This document shows, piece by piece, positions 1 through 5,512 of a DNA stretch of 5,512 nucleotides; positions within the stretch are counted from its first letter, which is position 1, and every line of letters starts with the position of its first letter. Below the pieces are notes generated by a model that saw only the letters and a program-made list of their open reading frames with translations, did no database searches and was not told where the DNA came from. Origin of the DNA: Alphaproteobacteria bacterium (GTDB lineage Bacteria; Pseudomonadota; Alphaproteobacteria; Rhodobacterales; Rhodobacteraceae); contig RFGD01000308.1 of the NCBI GenBank assembly GCA_003696705.1, forward strand, positions 1 to 5,512, given 5' to 3'. Position numbers and translations under genes: made by a program.

Positions 1-315
1 ATCGACCAGGGCGGCTGCTTCGAAACCTCGCGGCCGACGACTCACCAGGACCCGATCTACGAGGTGGACGGGATCATCCACTATTGCGTGGCGAACATGC
101 CGGGCGCGGTGGCGCGCACCTCGACGATCGCGCTTGGAAACGCGACCATGCCGTATCTTCTGGCCCTGGCCGACAAGGGCTGGCGCCAGGCCTGTGCCGA
201 GGATCCCAATCTTCTGAACGGACTGAACGTGCATGCCGGCCACCTGACGCAGGCGGCGGTGGGCGAGGCGCTTGGCATCCCGGTCATGGACCCCCACGAG
301 GCGCTGAAGATCTGA
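1..315 (+). CDS. ald: Alanine dehydrogenase, C-terminal fragment (5' end outside window)
   Basis: This is the last 104 codons of an NAD-dependent alanine dehydrogenase, which reversibly deaminates L-alanine to pyruvate and ammonium in the cytoplasm. The reading frame is open from base 1 and ends at TGA 313-315. It begins with [15 protein letters not shown], the hallmark segment after the Rossmann domain; from family knowledge, its Asp (residue 2 here) corresponds to the catalytic Asp near position 270 of characterised enzymes. [16 protein letters not shown] (residues 27-42) and [18 protein letters not shown] (residues 43-60) follow, matching the nucleotide/pyruvate-binding and C-terminal helices. 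About 265-270 residues are missing on the left for a family length near 370. The tail ([18 protein letters not shown]) is a normal end, so there is no truncation at the 3' side. The gene converges on mscL and shares a hairpin terminator with it. NAD(P) transhydrogenase alpha is the nearest relative, but the DQGGCFE and CVANMPGAV wording fits Ald better. Confidence 0.95.
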   Translation: MDQGGCFETSRPTTHQDPIYEVDGIIHYCVANMPGAVARTSTIALGNATMPYLLALADKGWRQACAEDPNLLNGLNVHAGHLTQAAVGEALGIPVMDPHEALKI

Positions 316-339
316 GTGGACCGCACCGCCGGAACGTCG

Positions 340-366
340 AAGGGCCCGCCGTCGTGGCGGGCCCTT
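340..366. terminator. Bidirectional intrinsic terminator between ald and mscL
   Basis: A perfect inverted repeat has arms AAGGGCCCGCC (340-350) and GGCGGGCCCTT (356-366), an 11-bp stem around the 5-nt loop GTCGT. It starts 24 nt after the ald stop and lies 32 nt past the mscL stop on the other strand, in the only gap between the convergent genes. The A/T base pairs at the foot give each strand only a two-base U end, so the U-tract is very short. Placement and a nearly all-GC stem support a shared terminator. Termination itself is inferred. Confidence 0.8.
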
Positions 367-398
367 CCTGCACCGAAGAGACTGCGCGAGGGTCGCAA

Positions 399-836
399 TC
401 AGCCCTTCCTGGCAAGCGCGTCGCGGATCTCGAGAAGGACCTCCAGTTCCGTCGGTCCCTTGGGCGCTTCCTCGGCCGGCGCCTCTTCTTCCTTCTTCAT
501 CGCCGCTTCCTTGACGCGGTTCACCGTGCGCACAAGCATGAAGACCACGAAGGCGATGATGAGGAAATTCAGAACCGCCATGATGAACGAGCCGTAGGCC
601 AGCACGGCCGCCCCGGCCTCGCGGGCCGCCTCGAGCGAGGCGTAGTCGCCGTCCCCCGACAGGACGATGAACTTGTCGGTAAAGTCGACCCCGCCCATGA
701 AAATCCCGATGATCGGATTGATGATGTCATCGACCAGCGACTTCACGATCGAGGTGAAGGCGGCACCGATGATGATCCCGACGGCCATGTCCATGACATT
801 GCCGCGGGCAATGAAATCCCTGAATTCCTTGAGCAT
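399..836 (-). CDS. mscL: Large-conductance mechanosensitive channel MscL
   Basis: This 145-residue protein is a pentameric inner-membrane channel that opens under membrane tension and releases solutes during hypo-osmotic shock. It opens with [20 protein letters not shown], the diagnostic amphipathic N-helix and start of TM1. TM1 spans about residues 14-44 ([21 protein letters not shown] follows the opening) and a periplasmic loop about 49-75. TM2 is at about 76-102 ([20 protein letters not shown], then [10 protein letters not shown]). The C-terminal part has a charged KKEEE cluster (114-118), an Ala/Pro/Glu linker and a terminal helix, [12 protein letters not shown] (130-141). Aligned by eye with E. 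coli MscL, the hydrophobic gate pair Leu19/Val23 becomes Met17/Ile21, which keeps it hydrophobic. Length is slightly above the E. coli protein (136). The frame stays open upstream, but the family N-terminus and an AGGA ribosome site fix the start at 836. A 152-bp gap separates it from pheT, so it may have its own promoter, though I see no clear one. Confidence 0.97.
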   Translation of the reverse strand: MLKEFRDFIARGNVMDMAVGIIIGAAFTSIVKSLVDDIINPIIGIFMGGVDFTDKFIVLSGDGDYASLEAAREAGAAVLAYGSFIMAVLNFLIIAFVVFMLVRTVNRVKEAAMKKEEEAPAEEAPKGPTELEVLLEIRDALARKG

Positions 837-842
837 TGCGTT

Positions 843-846
843 TCCT
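843..846 (-). promoter_or_regulatory. Ribosome binding site of mscL
   Basis: On the minus strand the sequence reads ACAGGAAACGCA directly before the ATG at 836-834. AGGA lies 6 nt from the start codon. It decides the start in a frame that otherwise runs open far upstream, where another in-frame ATG exists at the MVPVMQHDP stretch. Confidence 0.65.
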
Positions 847-988
847 GTCCCGGATTCGTCCCGAGCGGTTCCGGCTGCGGGATCATGTTGCATTACAGGC
901 ACCATGACCCACTTCGGGCCGCCTGAACAGGGGAATGCACGACCGGACGTCCCCGCCCGGCCCCGCCTGGCGGCGACGCCCCATGTGC

Positions 989-3406
989 TCAGCCGCGCAG
1001 CTCTCCCCCCGTGGCCTTGCGCACCTTCTCGACGATGCGCCCCGAGACGGCCTCGATCTCCTTCTCGGTAAGGGTCCGGTCGCGCGGTTGCAGCCGCACG
1101 GTGATGGCCACCGACTTCCGCCCCTCGCCAAGCTGGCTTGCCGCCTTCGGTCCTTCGAACACGTCGAAGACGCGGACCTCCTCGATCAGCTCCTTGTCGG
1201 CGCCGCGCGCCGCGTTCACGATCGCCAACGCCTCGACGCCCGCATCGACGACGAAGGCGAAATCGCGTTCGACGGTCTGGAAGTCGCTGCGGCTGAGCGC
1301 CGGTCGCGTGCTGAGCTTGCGCTTCGGCGCGGGGATGCGCTCGGGGAAGACCGTGAAGGCAACAACCGGGCCGCGCAGGTCGAAGCGTTCGACCAGGCGG
1401 GGGTGAAGCTCTCCGAACACGGCAAGGATGTTCTTCGGACCCAGCGCGATCCGTCCCGACCGCCCCGGGTGCCACCAGTCGGGCGCATCACGCAGGATCT
1501 GGGTGCGGGCCGGCGCCCCGATCGCCTCGAGAATCGCTTCGGCATCCGCCTTGGCGTCGAAGACGTCGACGTTGCGACGCTCGTGGAACGGGTCGCGCGG
1601 CCCCGTCGCGCCGACAAGAAGCCCGGCGATCTGCACCTCCTCCTCGCCGGGTTCGCCGCCACTGAAGGCCGGTCCGACCTCGAACAGGGCCAGATCATTG
1701 AACCCGCGCGCCTGATTGCGCGCCGCCGCCTGCAGAAGCCCCGGCAGAAGGTCGGGGCGCAGATGGGTCATTTCCGAGGAAATCGGGTTTTCTATCCGCG
1801 TGGCATCGGTGCCGCCGCCGAAGGCCGCCGCCGCTTCCTTGTCGATGAACGAATAGGTGACGGCCTCGTTGTAGCCAAGGGCGGCCGCAGTGCGCCGCGC
1901 GCGCTGCTCGCGCCGCTGCAGGAGCGTCAGGACCGGGCGGGCCACCCCCGGCGTCGGCCGCGGCAGGGGCGCCCCCTCGAGCCGCGACAGAGAGGCGATG
2001 CGCGCCACCTCCTCGACCAGATCGGCCTCGCCCTGGATGTCGGGGCGCCAGCTTGGCGGGATGGCATATTCGCCATCGAAGACGAAGCCGAGCGCGGCGA
2101 GGATGCGGCGCTGTTCCCCCTCGGGGATGTCCATGCCGACAAGCGTGCGCACGCGGTCCGGGTCGAAGCGATAGCGGCGCGTCGTGTCGGGAATGGCGCC
2201 GTCGACGACGACCTCGGACGCCTCTCCACCGCAAAGCTCGAGCACCATGCGCGTCGCGAGTTCCAGGCCGTCGAGCGTGAAAGCCGGATCGATCCCCCGC
2301 TCGAACCGGTAACGCGCGTCAGAGTTGATCCTGAGCGCCCGCCCCGTTTCGGCGATCGTGATCGGGTCCCAATAGGCCGATTCGAGGAACACGTTGACCG
2401 TTTCCTCGGTCACGCCGGTTTCCTCGCCGCCCATGACGCCCGCGATGCTTTCGGGGCCGCGGTCGTCCGAGATGACCATCATCCCCGGCGCCAGCGTGTA
2501 GGTCTTCTCGTCCAGGGCAAGGATCGTCTCGCCGCCGGACGCGGGGTGGATGCGCAGATCGCCCCGGACCTTGTCGGCGTCGAAGACGTGCAAGGGCCGG
2601 TTGACGTCATAGGTGAAGAAGTTGGTGATATCGACGAGCGCGGAAATCGGGCGCAGGCCGATCGCTTTCAGCCGACGCTGAAGCCACTCCGGCGAGGGTC
2701 CGTTGCGGACACCGCGAATCACGCGGCCGGCAAAGATCGGACAGCCCTTGTCCTTGAGCTCGGGGGCGATGGTCACGCCGATGGGGCTTTCGAACGCGCC
2801 GGCCACGGGCTCGACCGAAAGGGGTTTCAGCACACCCAGGCCCCGCGCGGCAAGGTCACGGGCGATGCCGCGCACGCCAAGCGCATCCGGCCGGTTCGGC
2901 GTGATCGCGATCTCGATGACCGGGTCGTTCAGTCCCGCGTAGTCGATGAAGCGTGCGCCGATGGGCGCATCCTCGGGCAATTCGATGATCCCGTCGTGAT
3001 CGTCCGAGATCATGAGTTCGCGCTCGGAACAGAGCATCCCGTTCGACTCGACACCGCGAATGACACCGGGTTTCAGATCGACACCCGTGCCGGGGATGTG
3101 GGTGCCCACCGGCGCGAAGACCCCGACCAGGCCCGTGCGCGCGTTCGGCGCGCCGCACACCACCTGCACCTCCTCGGGCGCGGCGTCGGGCGCCGAGCGC
3201 ACCTCGACGCGGCAGACGCGCAACCGGTCGGCGTTGGGGTGCTGGACCGCCTCGATGACGCGGCAGATCCGGAACGCGCCCAGCGTCTCTTCCGGGTTCT
3301 CGACGCCCTCGACCTCAAGGCCGATATCGGTCAGCGCCTCGGCGATTTCGTCAACCGTTGCCTTGGTGTCGAGGTGATCCCTCAGCCAGGAAAGCGTGAA
3401 TTTCAT
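989..3406 (-). CDS. pheT: Phenylalanine--tRNA ligase beta subunit
   Basis: This 805-residue protein is the beta chain of the cytoplasmic (alpha-beta)2 phenylalanyl-tRNA synthetase, which charges tRNA-Phe; beta binds tRNA and edits mischarged Tyr-tRNA. All domains are present in order. The N-terminus is [12 protein letters not shown]. The EMAP-like OB fold spans about 39-150, with [10 protein letters not shown] (57-66) and [12 protein letters not shown] (121-132). The B3/B4 editing domain spans about 210-390, with ALVDITNF (256-263), HVFDADK (273-279) and [12 protein letters not shown] (362-373). The B5 domain ends at [19 protein letters not shown] (451-469). The catalytic-like core includes YNEAVTYSF (512-520) and [19 protein letters not shown] (540-558). 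A C-terminal FDX-ACB anticodon-binding domain covers about 705-805, with [10 protein letters not shown] (775-784) and the terminal GGELRG. Length matches bacterial PheT (about 790-810). The ATG at 3406 has a GAGGA site 7 nt upstream. The expected partner pheS is not adjacent; the next gene upstream is a PAP2 phosphatase 72 bp away. No frameshift or missing domain is visible. Confidence 0.98.
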   Translation of the reverse strand: MKFTLSWLRDHLDTKATVDEIAEALTDIGLEVEGVENPEETLGAFRICRVIEAVQHPNADRLRVCRVEVRSAPDAAPEEVQVVCGAPNARTGLVGVFAPVGTHIPGTGVDLKPGVIRGVESNGMLCSERELMISDDHDGIIELPEDAPIGARFIDYAGLNDPVIEIAITPNRPDALGVRGIARDLAARGLGVLKPLSVEPVAGAFESPIGVTIAPELKDKGCPIFAGRVIRGVRNGPSPEWLQRRLKAIGLRPISALVDITNFFTYDVNRPLHVFDADKVRGDLRIHPASGGETILALDEKTYTLAPGMMVISDDRGPESIAGVMGGEETGVTEETVNVFLESAYWDPITIAETGRALRINSDARYRFERGIDPAFTLDGLELATRMVLELCGGEASEVVVDGAIPDTTRRYRFDPDRVRTLVGMDIPEGEQRRILAALGFVFDGEYAIPPSWRPDIQGEADLVEEVARIASLSRLEGAPLPRPTPGVARPVLTLLQRREQRARRTAAALGYNEAVTYSFIDKEAAAAFGGGTDATRIENPISSEMTHLRPDLLPGLLQAAARNQARGFNDLALFEVGPAFSGGEPGEEEVQIAGLLVGATGPRDPFHERRNVDVFDAKADAEAILEAIGAPARTQILRDAPDWWHPGRSGRIALGPKNILAVFGELHPRLVERFDLRGPVVAFTVFPERIPAPKRKLSTRPALSRSDFQTVERDFAFVVDAGVEALAIVNAARGADKELIEEVRVFDVFEGPKAASQLGEGRKSVAITVRLQPRDRTLTEKEIEAVSGRIVEKVRKATGGELRG

Positions 3407-3413
3407 CGCGTCG

Positions 3414-3418
3414 TCCTC
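3414..3418 (-). promoter_or_regulatory. Ribosome binding site of pheT
   Basis: The minus strand reads GAGGACGACGCG before the ATG at 3406-3404. GAGGA is a strong Shine-Dalgarno match with a 7-nt spacer and confirms the start that the family N-terminus MKFTLSWL also predicts. Confidence 0.75.
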
Positions 3419-3424
3419 GTCTTG

Positions 3425-3437
3425 CCGCAGGCTGCGG
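3425..3437. repeat. Small dyad in the pheT 5' leader
   Basis: CCGCAGGCTGCGG is an inverted repeat of two 6-base arms around one central base, 18 nt upstream of the pheT start. As RNA it could form only a 4-bp stem with a 5-nt loop. It has no U-tract and I see no Phe-rich leader peptide, so an attenuator of the E. coli pheST type is not supported. It may be chance in GC-rich DNA. Confidence 0.3.
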
Positions 3438-3460
3438 ATTATCCCATACGACCTGAAAGG

Positions 3461-3496
3461 AAAAGGCCCGCCGGACGTTCAGGGCGCCCCCGGCGG
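3461..3496 (-). terminator. Possible terminator overlapping the 3' end of the PAP2 gene
   Basis: Reading the minus strand, CCGCCGG (3496-3490) can pair with CCGGCGG (3474-3468), leaving a 15-nt loop that itself holds the palindrome GGGCGCCC. The right arm is followed by GCC and then TTTT (3464-3461). The left arm lies in the last codons of the PAP2 gene. A 7-bp GC stem with a short T-run could act as an intrinsic terminator and separate PAP2 from pheT transcription. The large loop and the three bases between stem and T-run make this weak. Confidence 0.4.
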
Positions 3497-4078
3497 CGAG
3501 GGGTCGCGCCGGCGCCGGGGCAACCGGCCGAGTGCCCGAAGTGCGCGCGCCGCAGCGCGGCGGCCCCGCCCCGACCGCCGAAACGCCCGGTCAACGCCCC
3601 AGCCCAGGAGCGCACCGGCCAGCACCTGCCAGATGTCGTGGCGTTCCGCCTCGATCCGCGAGGCCCCGACGAACCCGGCCGAGATGATCGTCACGCCCTG
3701 AACGAAGGGGTGGCCGACCAGGCATTCCTGAACCAGGGAACTGGCCCCCAGAACCGCTGTCGAGGTATGCGCCGACGGCATCCCGTGCCCCCCGCCATCC
3801 GGCCGGATGTTGAAGGGCGCATCCCCCAGAAGCCGCTTCGACCCATGCGCGGCGGTGAACATGACGACATAGCGAAGAAGATACTCTGCCGCATGGCCGT
3901 TCAGCGCCTCGCACCCCCAGGCCATCAGGGGAAGCGCAACCTGAAGCCGGTCCCCATAGCGTTCGGCCGAACGCTCGGTCGTGGCGACCACAAGGGCGAT
4001 GACGACCAGCACGATGGCGGCCCGCCGCGGCGATGTCAGGCGCCGGCGAAGCGATGGCAGAAACCGGGACAGGGGCAC
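3479..4078 (-). CDS. PAP2-family membrane phosphatase
   Basis: This 199-residue predicted inner-membrane protein of the PAP2 (acid phosphatase/vanadium haloperoxidase-like) superfamily removes phosphate from a lipid or similar phosphomonoester or diphosphate; the substrate cannot be read from sequence. Motif 1 is KRLLGDAPFNIRP (81-93), with Lys81 and Arg92-Pro93. Motif 2 is PSAHTS (101-106), with His104 as the expected acid. Motif 3 is SRIEAERHDIWQ (140-151), with Arg141 and the predicted nucleophile His147. Hydrophobic stretches lie at about 20-34, 46-58, 66-77, 107-119, 126-139 and 151-161. The tail from 167 is very Arg-rich and ends in PSPPGAP, probably cytoplasmic. Two things are odd: the K-to-RP gap is 10 residues instead of the classical 6, and Gln151 stands where the classical motif 3 has Asp. 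The start is GTG at 4078, behind an AAGGAGGA site with ideal spacing; an in-frame ATG at 4165 adds 29 residues but lacks comparable support. The gene is divergent from the GT-C transferase and co-oriented with pheT. Confidence 0.88.
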   Translation of the reverse strand: MPLSRFLPSLRRRLTSPRRAAIVLVVIALVVATTERSAERYGDRLQVALPLMAWGCEALNGHAAEYLLRYVVMFTAAHGSKRLLGDAPFNIRPDGGGHGMPSAHTSTAVLGASSLVQECLVGHPFVQGVTIISAGFVGASRIEAERHDIWQVLAGALLGWGVDRAFRRSGRGRRAAARALRALGRLPRRRRDPSPPGAP

Positions 4079-4084
4079 GGCGCT

Positions 4085-4092
4085 TCCTCCTT
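4085..4092 (-). promoter_or_regulatory. Strong ribosome binding site that sets the PAP2 start
   Basis: On the minus strand AAGGAGGA occupies 4092-4085, a near-perfect anti-16S match. Its AGGAGG core (4091-4086) sits 7 nt from the GTG at 4078-4076. This favours GTG over the upstream ATG at 4165 and shortens the protein from 228 to 199 residues. Confidence 0.8.
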
Positions 4093-4122
4093 GCAATGGC
4101 CGCACGTCGGGGCTTGTGAAGG

Positions 4123-4151
4123 CTGACGTTGCATGCAAGGGGTCATAGAAC
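4123..4151 (+). promoter_or_regulatory. Candidate promoter for the GT-C glycosyltransferase
   Basis: CTGACG (4123-4128) matches the -35 consensus TTGACA at 4 of 6 bases. After a 17-nt spacer, TAGAAC (4146-4151) matches TATAAT at 4 of 6. Transcription would start near 4158 and leave a leader of about 37 nt before the ATG at 4195. Spacing and position between divergent genes fit, but both boxes are imperfect. No equally good minus-strand promoter for PAP2 was found. Confidence 0.35.
4129..4138. promoter_or_regulatory. Palindrome TTGCATGCAA, possible operator
   Basis: A perfect 10-bp palindrome lies in the divergent intergenic region, exactly within the spacer of the candidate promoter (between its -35 and -10 boxes). 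A dimeric repressor bound there would block RNA polymerase. The regulator is unknown, and a single 10-bp palindrome can occur by chance. Confidence 0.3.
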
Positions 4152-4194
4152 GCTTCGCCCCCCATTGCCAGACGCGCCAGGGAATGCCTACCGG

Positions 4195-5512
4195 ATGAAC
4201 CGCCTTGTCGCCCTTGTGGAAACCCTCGGTGCCCGCCTGGCTGCCCGGCCCCGCCTGGGCCTTCTGGTCCTTGCGGCGGTCGCGATCCTGGCCTTTCTGC
4301 CTGCCTTCACGTCATTGCCTCCGGTCGACAGGGACGAGGCGCGCTTCGCACAGGCCTCGCGCCAGATGGCCGCGACGGGCGACATCATCGACATCCGGTT
4401 TCGCGACGGGCCGCGCTACAAGAAACCCATTGGCATCTACTGGCTTCAGGCGGGCAGCGTCATGCTGTTCGGGGCGGACCGCGAAGGGCCGATATGGCTC
4501 TATCGGCTGCCGTCGATTGCCGGCGCCGTTGCCGTCGTCCTGCTGACTGCGGCGGCGGGCACGCTTGCCGCCGGGGCCGAGGCGGGCCTTGTCGCGGGGC
4601 TTCTGATGTCGGGGGCCTTCATCCTCGGCGTCGAGGCACGGCTCGCGAAGACGGACGCCGTGCTCGCGGCCACGGTGGCGGCGGCGATGTTCGCCCTTTT
4701 CCGCGCATGGATCGGCAAGGCAGGGCGGCAGGGCTGGCTTCTGTTCTGGGGCGCGCTTTCGGCGGCGATCCTCGTCAAGGGCCCCATCGGGCCGATGGTC
4801 GTGGGGCTCGCCGTCGCGGCGCTGTGGCTTGCCGACCGTCCCCGGGCCCGCAACTGGATCGGCGCGCTTCGCCCGGGGCGCGGGATCCTTTTCCTCCTGG
4901 CGCTCACCCTGCCGTGGTTCGTGGCCATCACCTGGACATCGGGCGGTGCCTTCTGGGCCGAGGCGCTGGGACGCGACGCCATCGGCAAGCTTCAGGCCGC
5001 GCAGGAAAGCCACGGCGCGCCGCCCGGGACCTATCTTCTGGCCTTGTGGGTCACCTTCTTCGGGGCGTCCGGCGCGCTTGCCCTGGCCCTGCCCGCCGCG
5101 TGGCGGGTGCGCCGCCACCACGCGGTCGGTTTCGCGCTTGCCTGGGCCGCGCCCGCATGGCTGGTGTTCGAGCTGGCCCCGACGAAGCTTCTCCACTACA
5201 CGCTTCCGCTGTTGCCGGCCCTCGCGATCCTTGCCGCGGTCGCACTTCCGGAAGCCCTTCGGCTGAAAAGCCGCTGGCGCTGGATCGTCTGGGCCCTCTT
5301 CACGCTCATCGGAGTGGGGATCGTCATCGGCGCGGCCGCGTTCTCGGCGCGGCTGGGCGGGCGTCCCGTCATGCCCGTCACGGCCGGACTGTGCGGGATT
5401 GCGGCCGGCGCAGTGCTTCTTCTTGGCGCCTTGCGGGCGCAGGCGCCCTTCGCGGCGGCGGTCGGCTTCTGGGCCATGGGCGTCGCGGCGACCGGATCGT
5501 TCGTCGCGACGG
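4195..5512 (+). CDS. ArnT/PMT-like GT-C glycosyltransferase, N-terminal 439 residues (3' end outside window)
   Basis: This polytopic inner-membrane glycosyltransferase of the ArnT/PMT-like (GT83/GT39) type is expected to move a sugar from a polyprenyl-phosphate donor to a periplasmic acceptor such as lipid A. After TM1 (about 21-38) comes the first periplasmic loop, PPVDRDEARFAQASRQMAA (42-60), with the Asp/Glu motif (D45, D47, E48) typical of GT-C catalysis. TGDIIDIRF then RYKKPIGIYW (74-83) resemble the ArnT series ATGDW...RYFEKPIAGYW as I recall it. EARLAKTDA (147-155), KGPIGPMV (195-202), LPWFVAIT (239-246) and KLLHYTLPLLPALAIL (331-346) are further family landmarks, interspersed with many hydrophobic helices. 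The frame is open to the window edge without a stop; full-length relatives are about 500-550 residues. The ATG at 4195 is favoured by the family N-terminus, with a weak AGGGA 11 nt upstream. The donor sugar and acceptor cannot be inferred, so arnT is not assigned. The PAP2 phosphatase is divergent from it. Confidence 0.92.
   Translation, partial: MNRLVALVETLGARLAARPRLGLLVLAAVAILAFLPAFTSLPPVDRDEARFAQASRQMAATGDIIDIRFRDGPRYKKPIGIYWLQAGSVMLFGADREGPIWLYRLPSIAGAVAVVLLTAAAGTLAAGAEAGLVAGLLMSGAFILGVEARLAKTDAVLAATVAAAMFALFRAWIGKAGRQGWLLFWGALSAAILVKGPIGPMVVGLAVAALWLADRPRARNWIGALRPGRGILFLLALTLPWFVAITWTSGGAFWAEALGRDAIGKLQAAQESHGAPPGTYLLALWVTFFGASGALALALPAAWRVRRHHAVGFALAWAAPAWLVFELAPTKLLHYTLPLLPALAILAAVALPEALRLKSRWRWIVWALFTLIGVGIVIGAAAFSARLGGRPVMPVTAGLCGIAAGAVLLLGALRAQAPFAAAVGFWAMGVAATGSFVAT

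Noticed and set aside
84..926. 280-codon plus-strand open frame across the end of ald and opposite mscL
   Set aside because: It overlaps ald in another frame and runs antisense to a clear MscL. The translation is charged, repetitive and without any recognisable domain.
837..988. Promoter, small RNA or terminator in the pheT-mscL gap
   Set aside because: Only short GC dyads (CCGCCTGGCGG at 963-973, GGACGTCC at 945-952) and no paired -35/-10 boxes or T-run hairpin were found. An mscL promoter may exist but is not visible by consensus.
837..1475. In-frame upstream extension of mscL into the intergenic gap and pheT
   Set aside because: MscL proteins start at MLKEF-like sequence, an AGGA site precedes that ATG, and the upstream codons overlap pheT in another frame with no MscL homology.
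3438..3443. GATAAT on the minus strand as a pheT -10 box
   Set aside because: It matches TATAAT at 5 of 6 bases, but no -35-like hexamer lies 16-18 nt upstream, so it was not listed as a promoter.
4184..4198. Tiny ORF ATGCCTACCGGATGA whose stop overlaps the glycosyltransferase ATG
   Set aside because: Four codons only, with the AGGGA touching its ATG and leaving no usable spacer. Translational coupling cannot be supported.
4312..5196. 294-codon minus-strand open frame opposite the glycosyltransferase
   Set aside because: It is antisense to a well-patterned GT-C membrane protein; its Arg/Gly/Pro/Lys-rich translation has no domain and is typical of a high-G+C shadow.
1..5512. Mobile elements, CRISPR arrays, tRNA/rRNA genes, tandem repeats
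   Set aside because: No transposase, direct-repeat array, cloverleaf or rRNA-like stretch was seen on either strand. Coding density and base composition are even across the window.

Overview
The window is high in G+C (about two thirds by eye), with strong third-position G/C bias and long shadow ORFs opposite the real genes. Gene content and protein style (alanine dehydrogenase, MscL, PheT, a PAP2 phosphatase, an ArnT-like glycosyltransferase) suggest an alphaproteobacterium, most likely of the Rhodobacterales. That placement rests on general resemblance and has not been tested by search. The window looks like ordinary chromosome: no transposase, phage gene, CRISPR array, tRNA or rRNA is visible.

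Layout, left to right. (1) Bases 1-315, plus strand: the C-terminal third of alanine dehydrogenase (ald), entering from the left edge. (2) Bases 340-366: a perfect 11-bp-stem hairpin between two convergent genes, probably a shared terminator. (3) Bases 399-836, minus: mscL, the large-conductance mechanosensitive channel. (4) Bases 837-988: a 152-bp gap with no gene. (5) Bases 989-3406, minus: pheT, a complete phenylalanyl-tRNA synthetase beta subunit; pheS is not next to it. (6) Bases 3407-3478: a short gap with a candidate terminator for the upstream gene and a small dyad in the pheT leader. (7) Bases 3479-4078, minus: a PAP2-type membrane phosphatase, best started at a GTG behind a near-perfect Shine-Dalgarno sequence. 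(8) Bases 4079-4194: a divergent intergenic region with a candidate promoter that straddles a perfect 10-bp palindrome. (9) Bases 4195-5512, plus: an ArnT/PMT-like GT-C glycosyltransferase that runs off the right edge.

The genes serve mostly unrelated jobs: amino-acid catabolism, osmotic safety valve and translation. The one pairing that suggests shared function is the divergent PAP2 phosphatase and ArnT-like transferase. Both families can act on polyprenyl-phosphate or lipid A-type substrates at the periplasmic face of the inner membrane, so they may belong to one envelope-modification locus continuing to the right. I found no convincing previously undescribed system. The most useful points are the corrected PAP2 start, its unusual motif 1 spacing and motif 3, the palindromic promoter region, and the PAP2/GT-C pairing.
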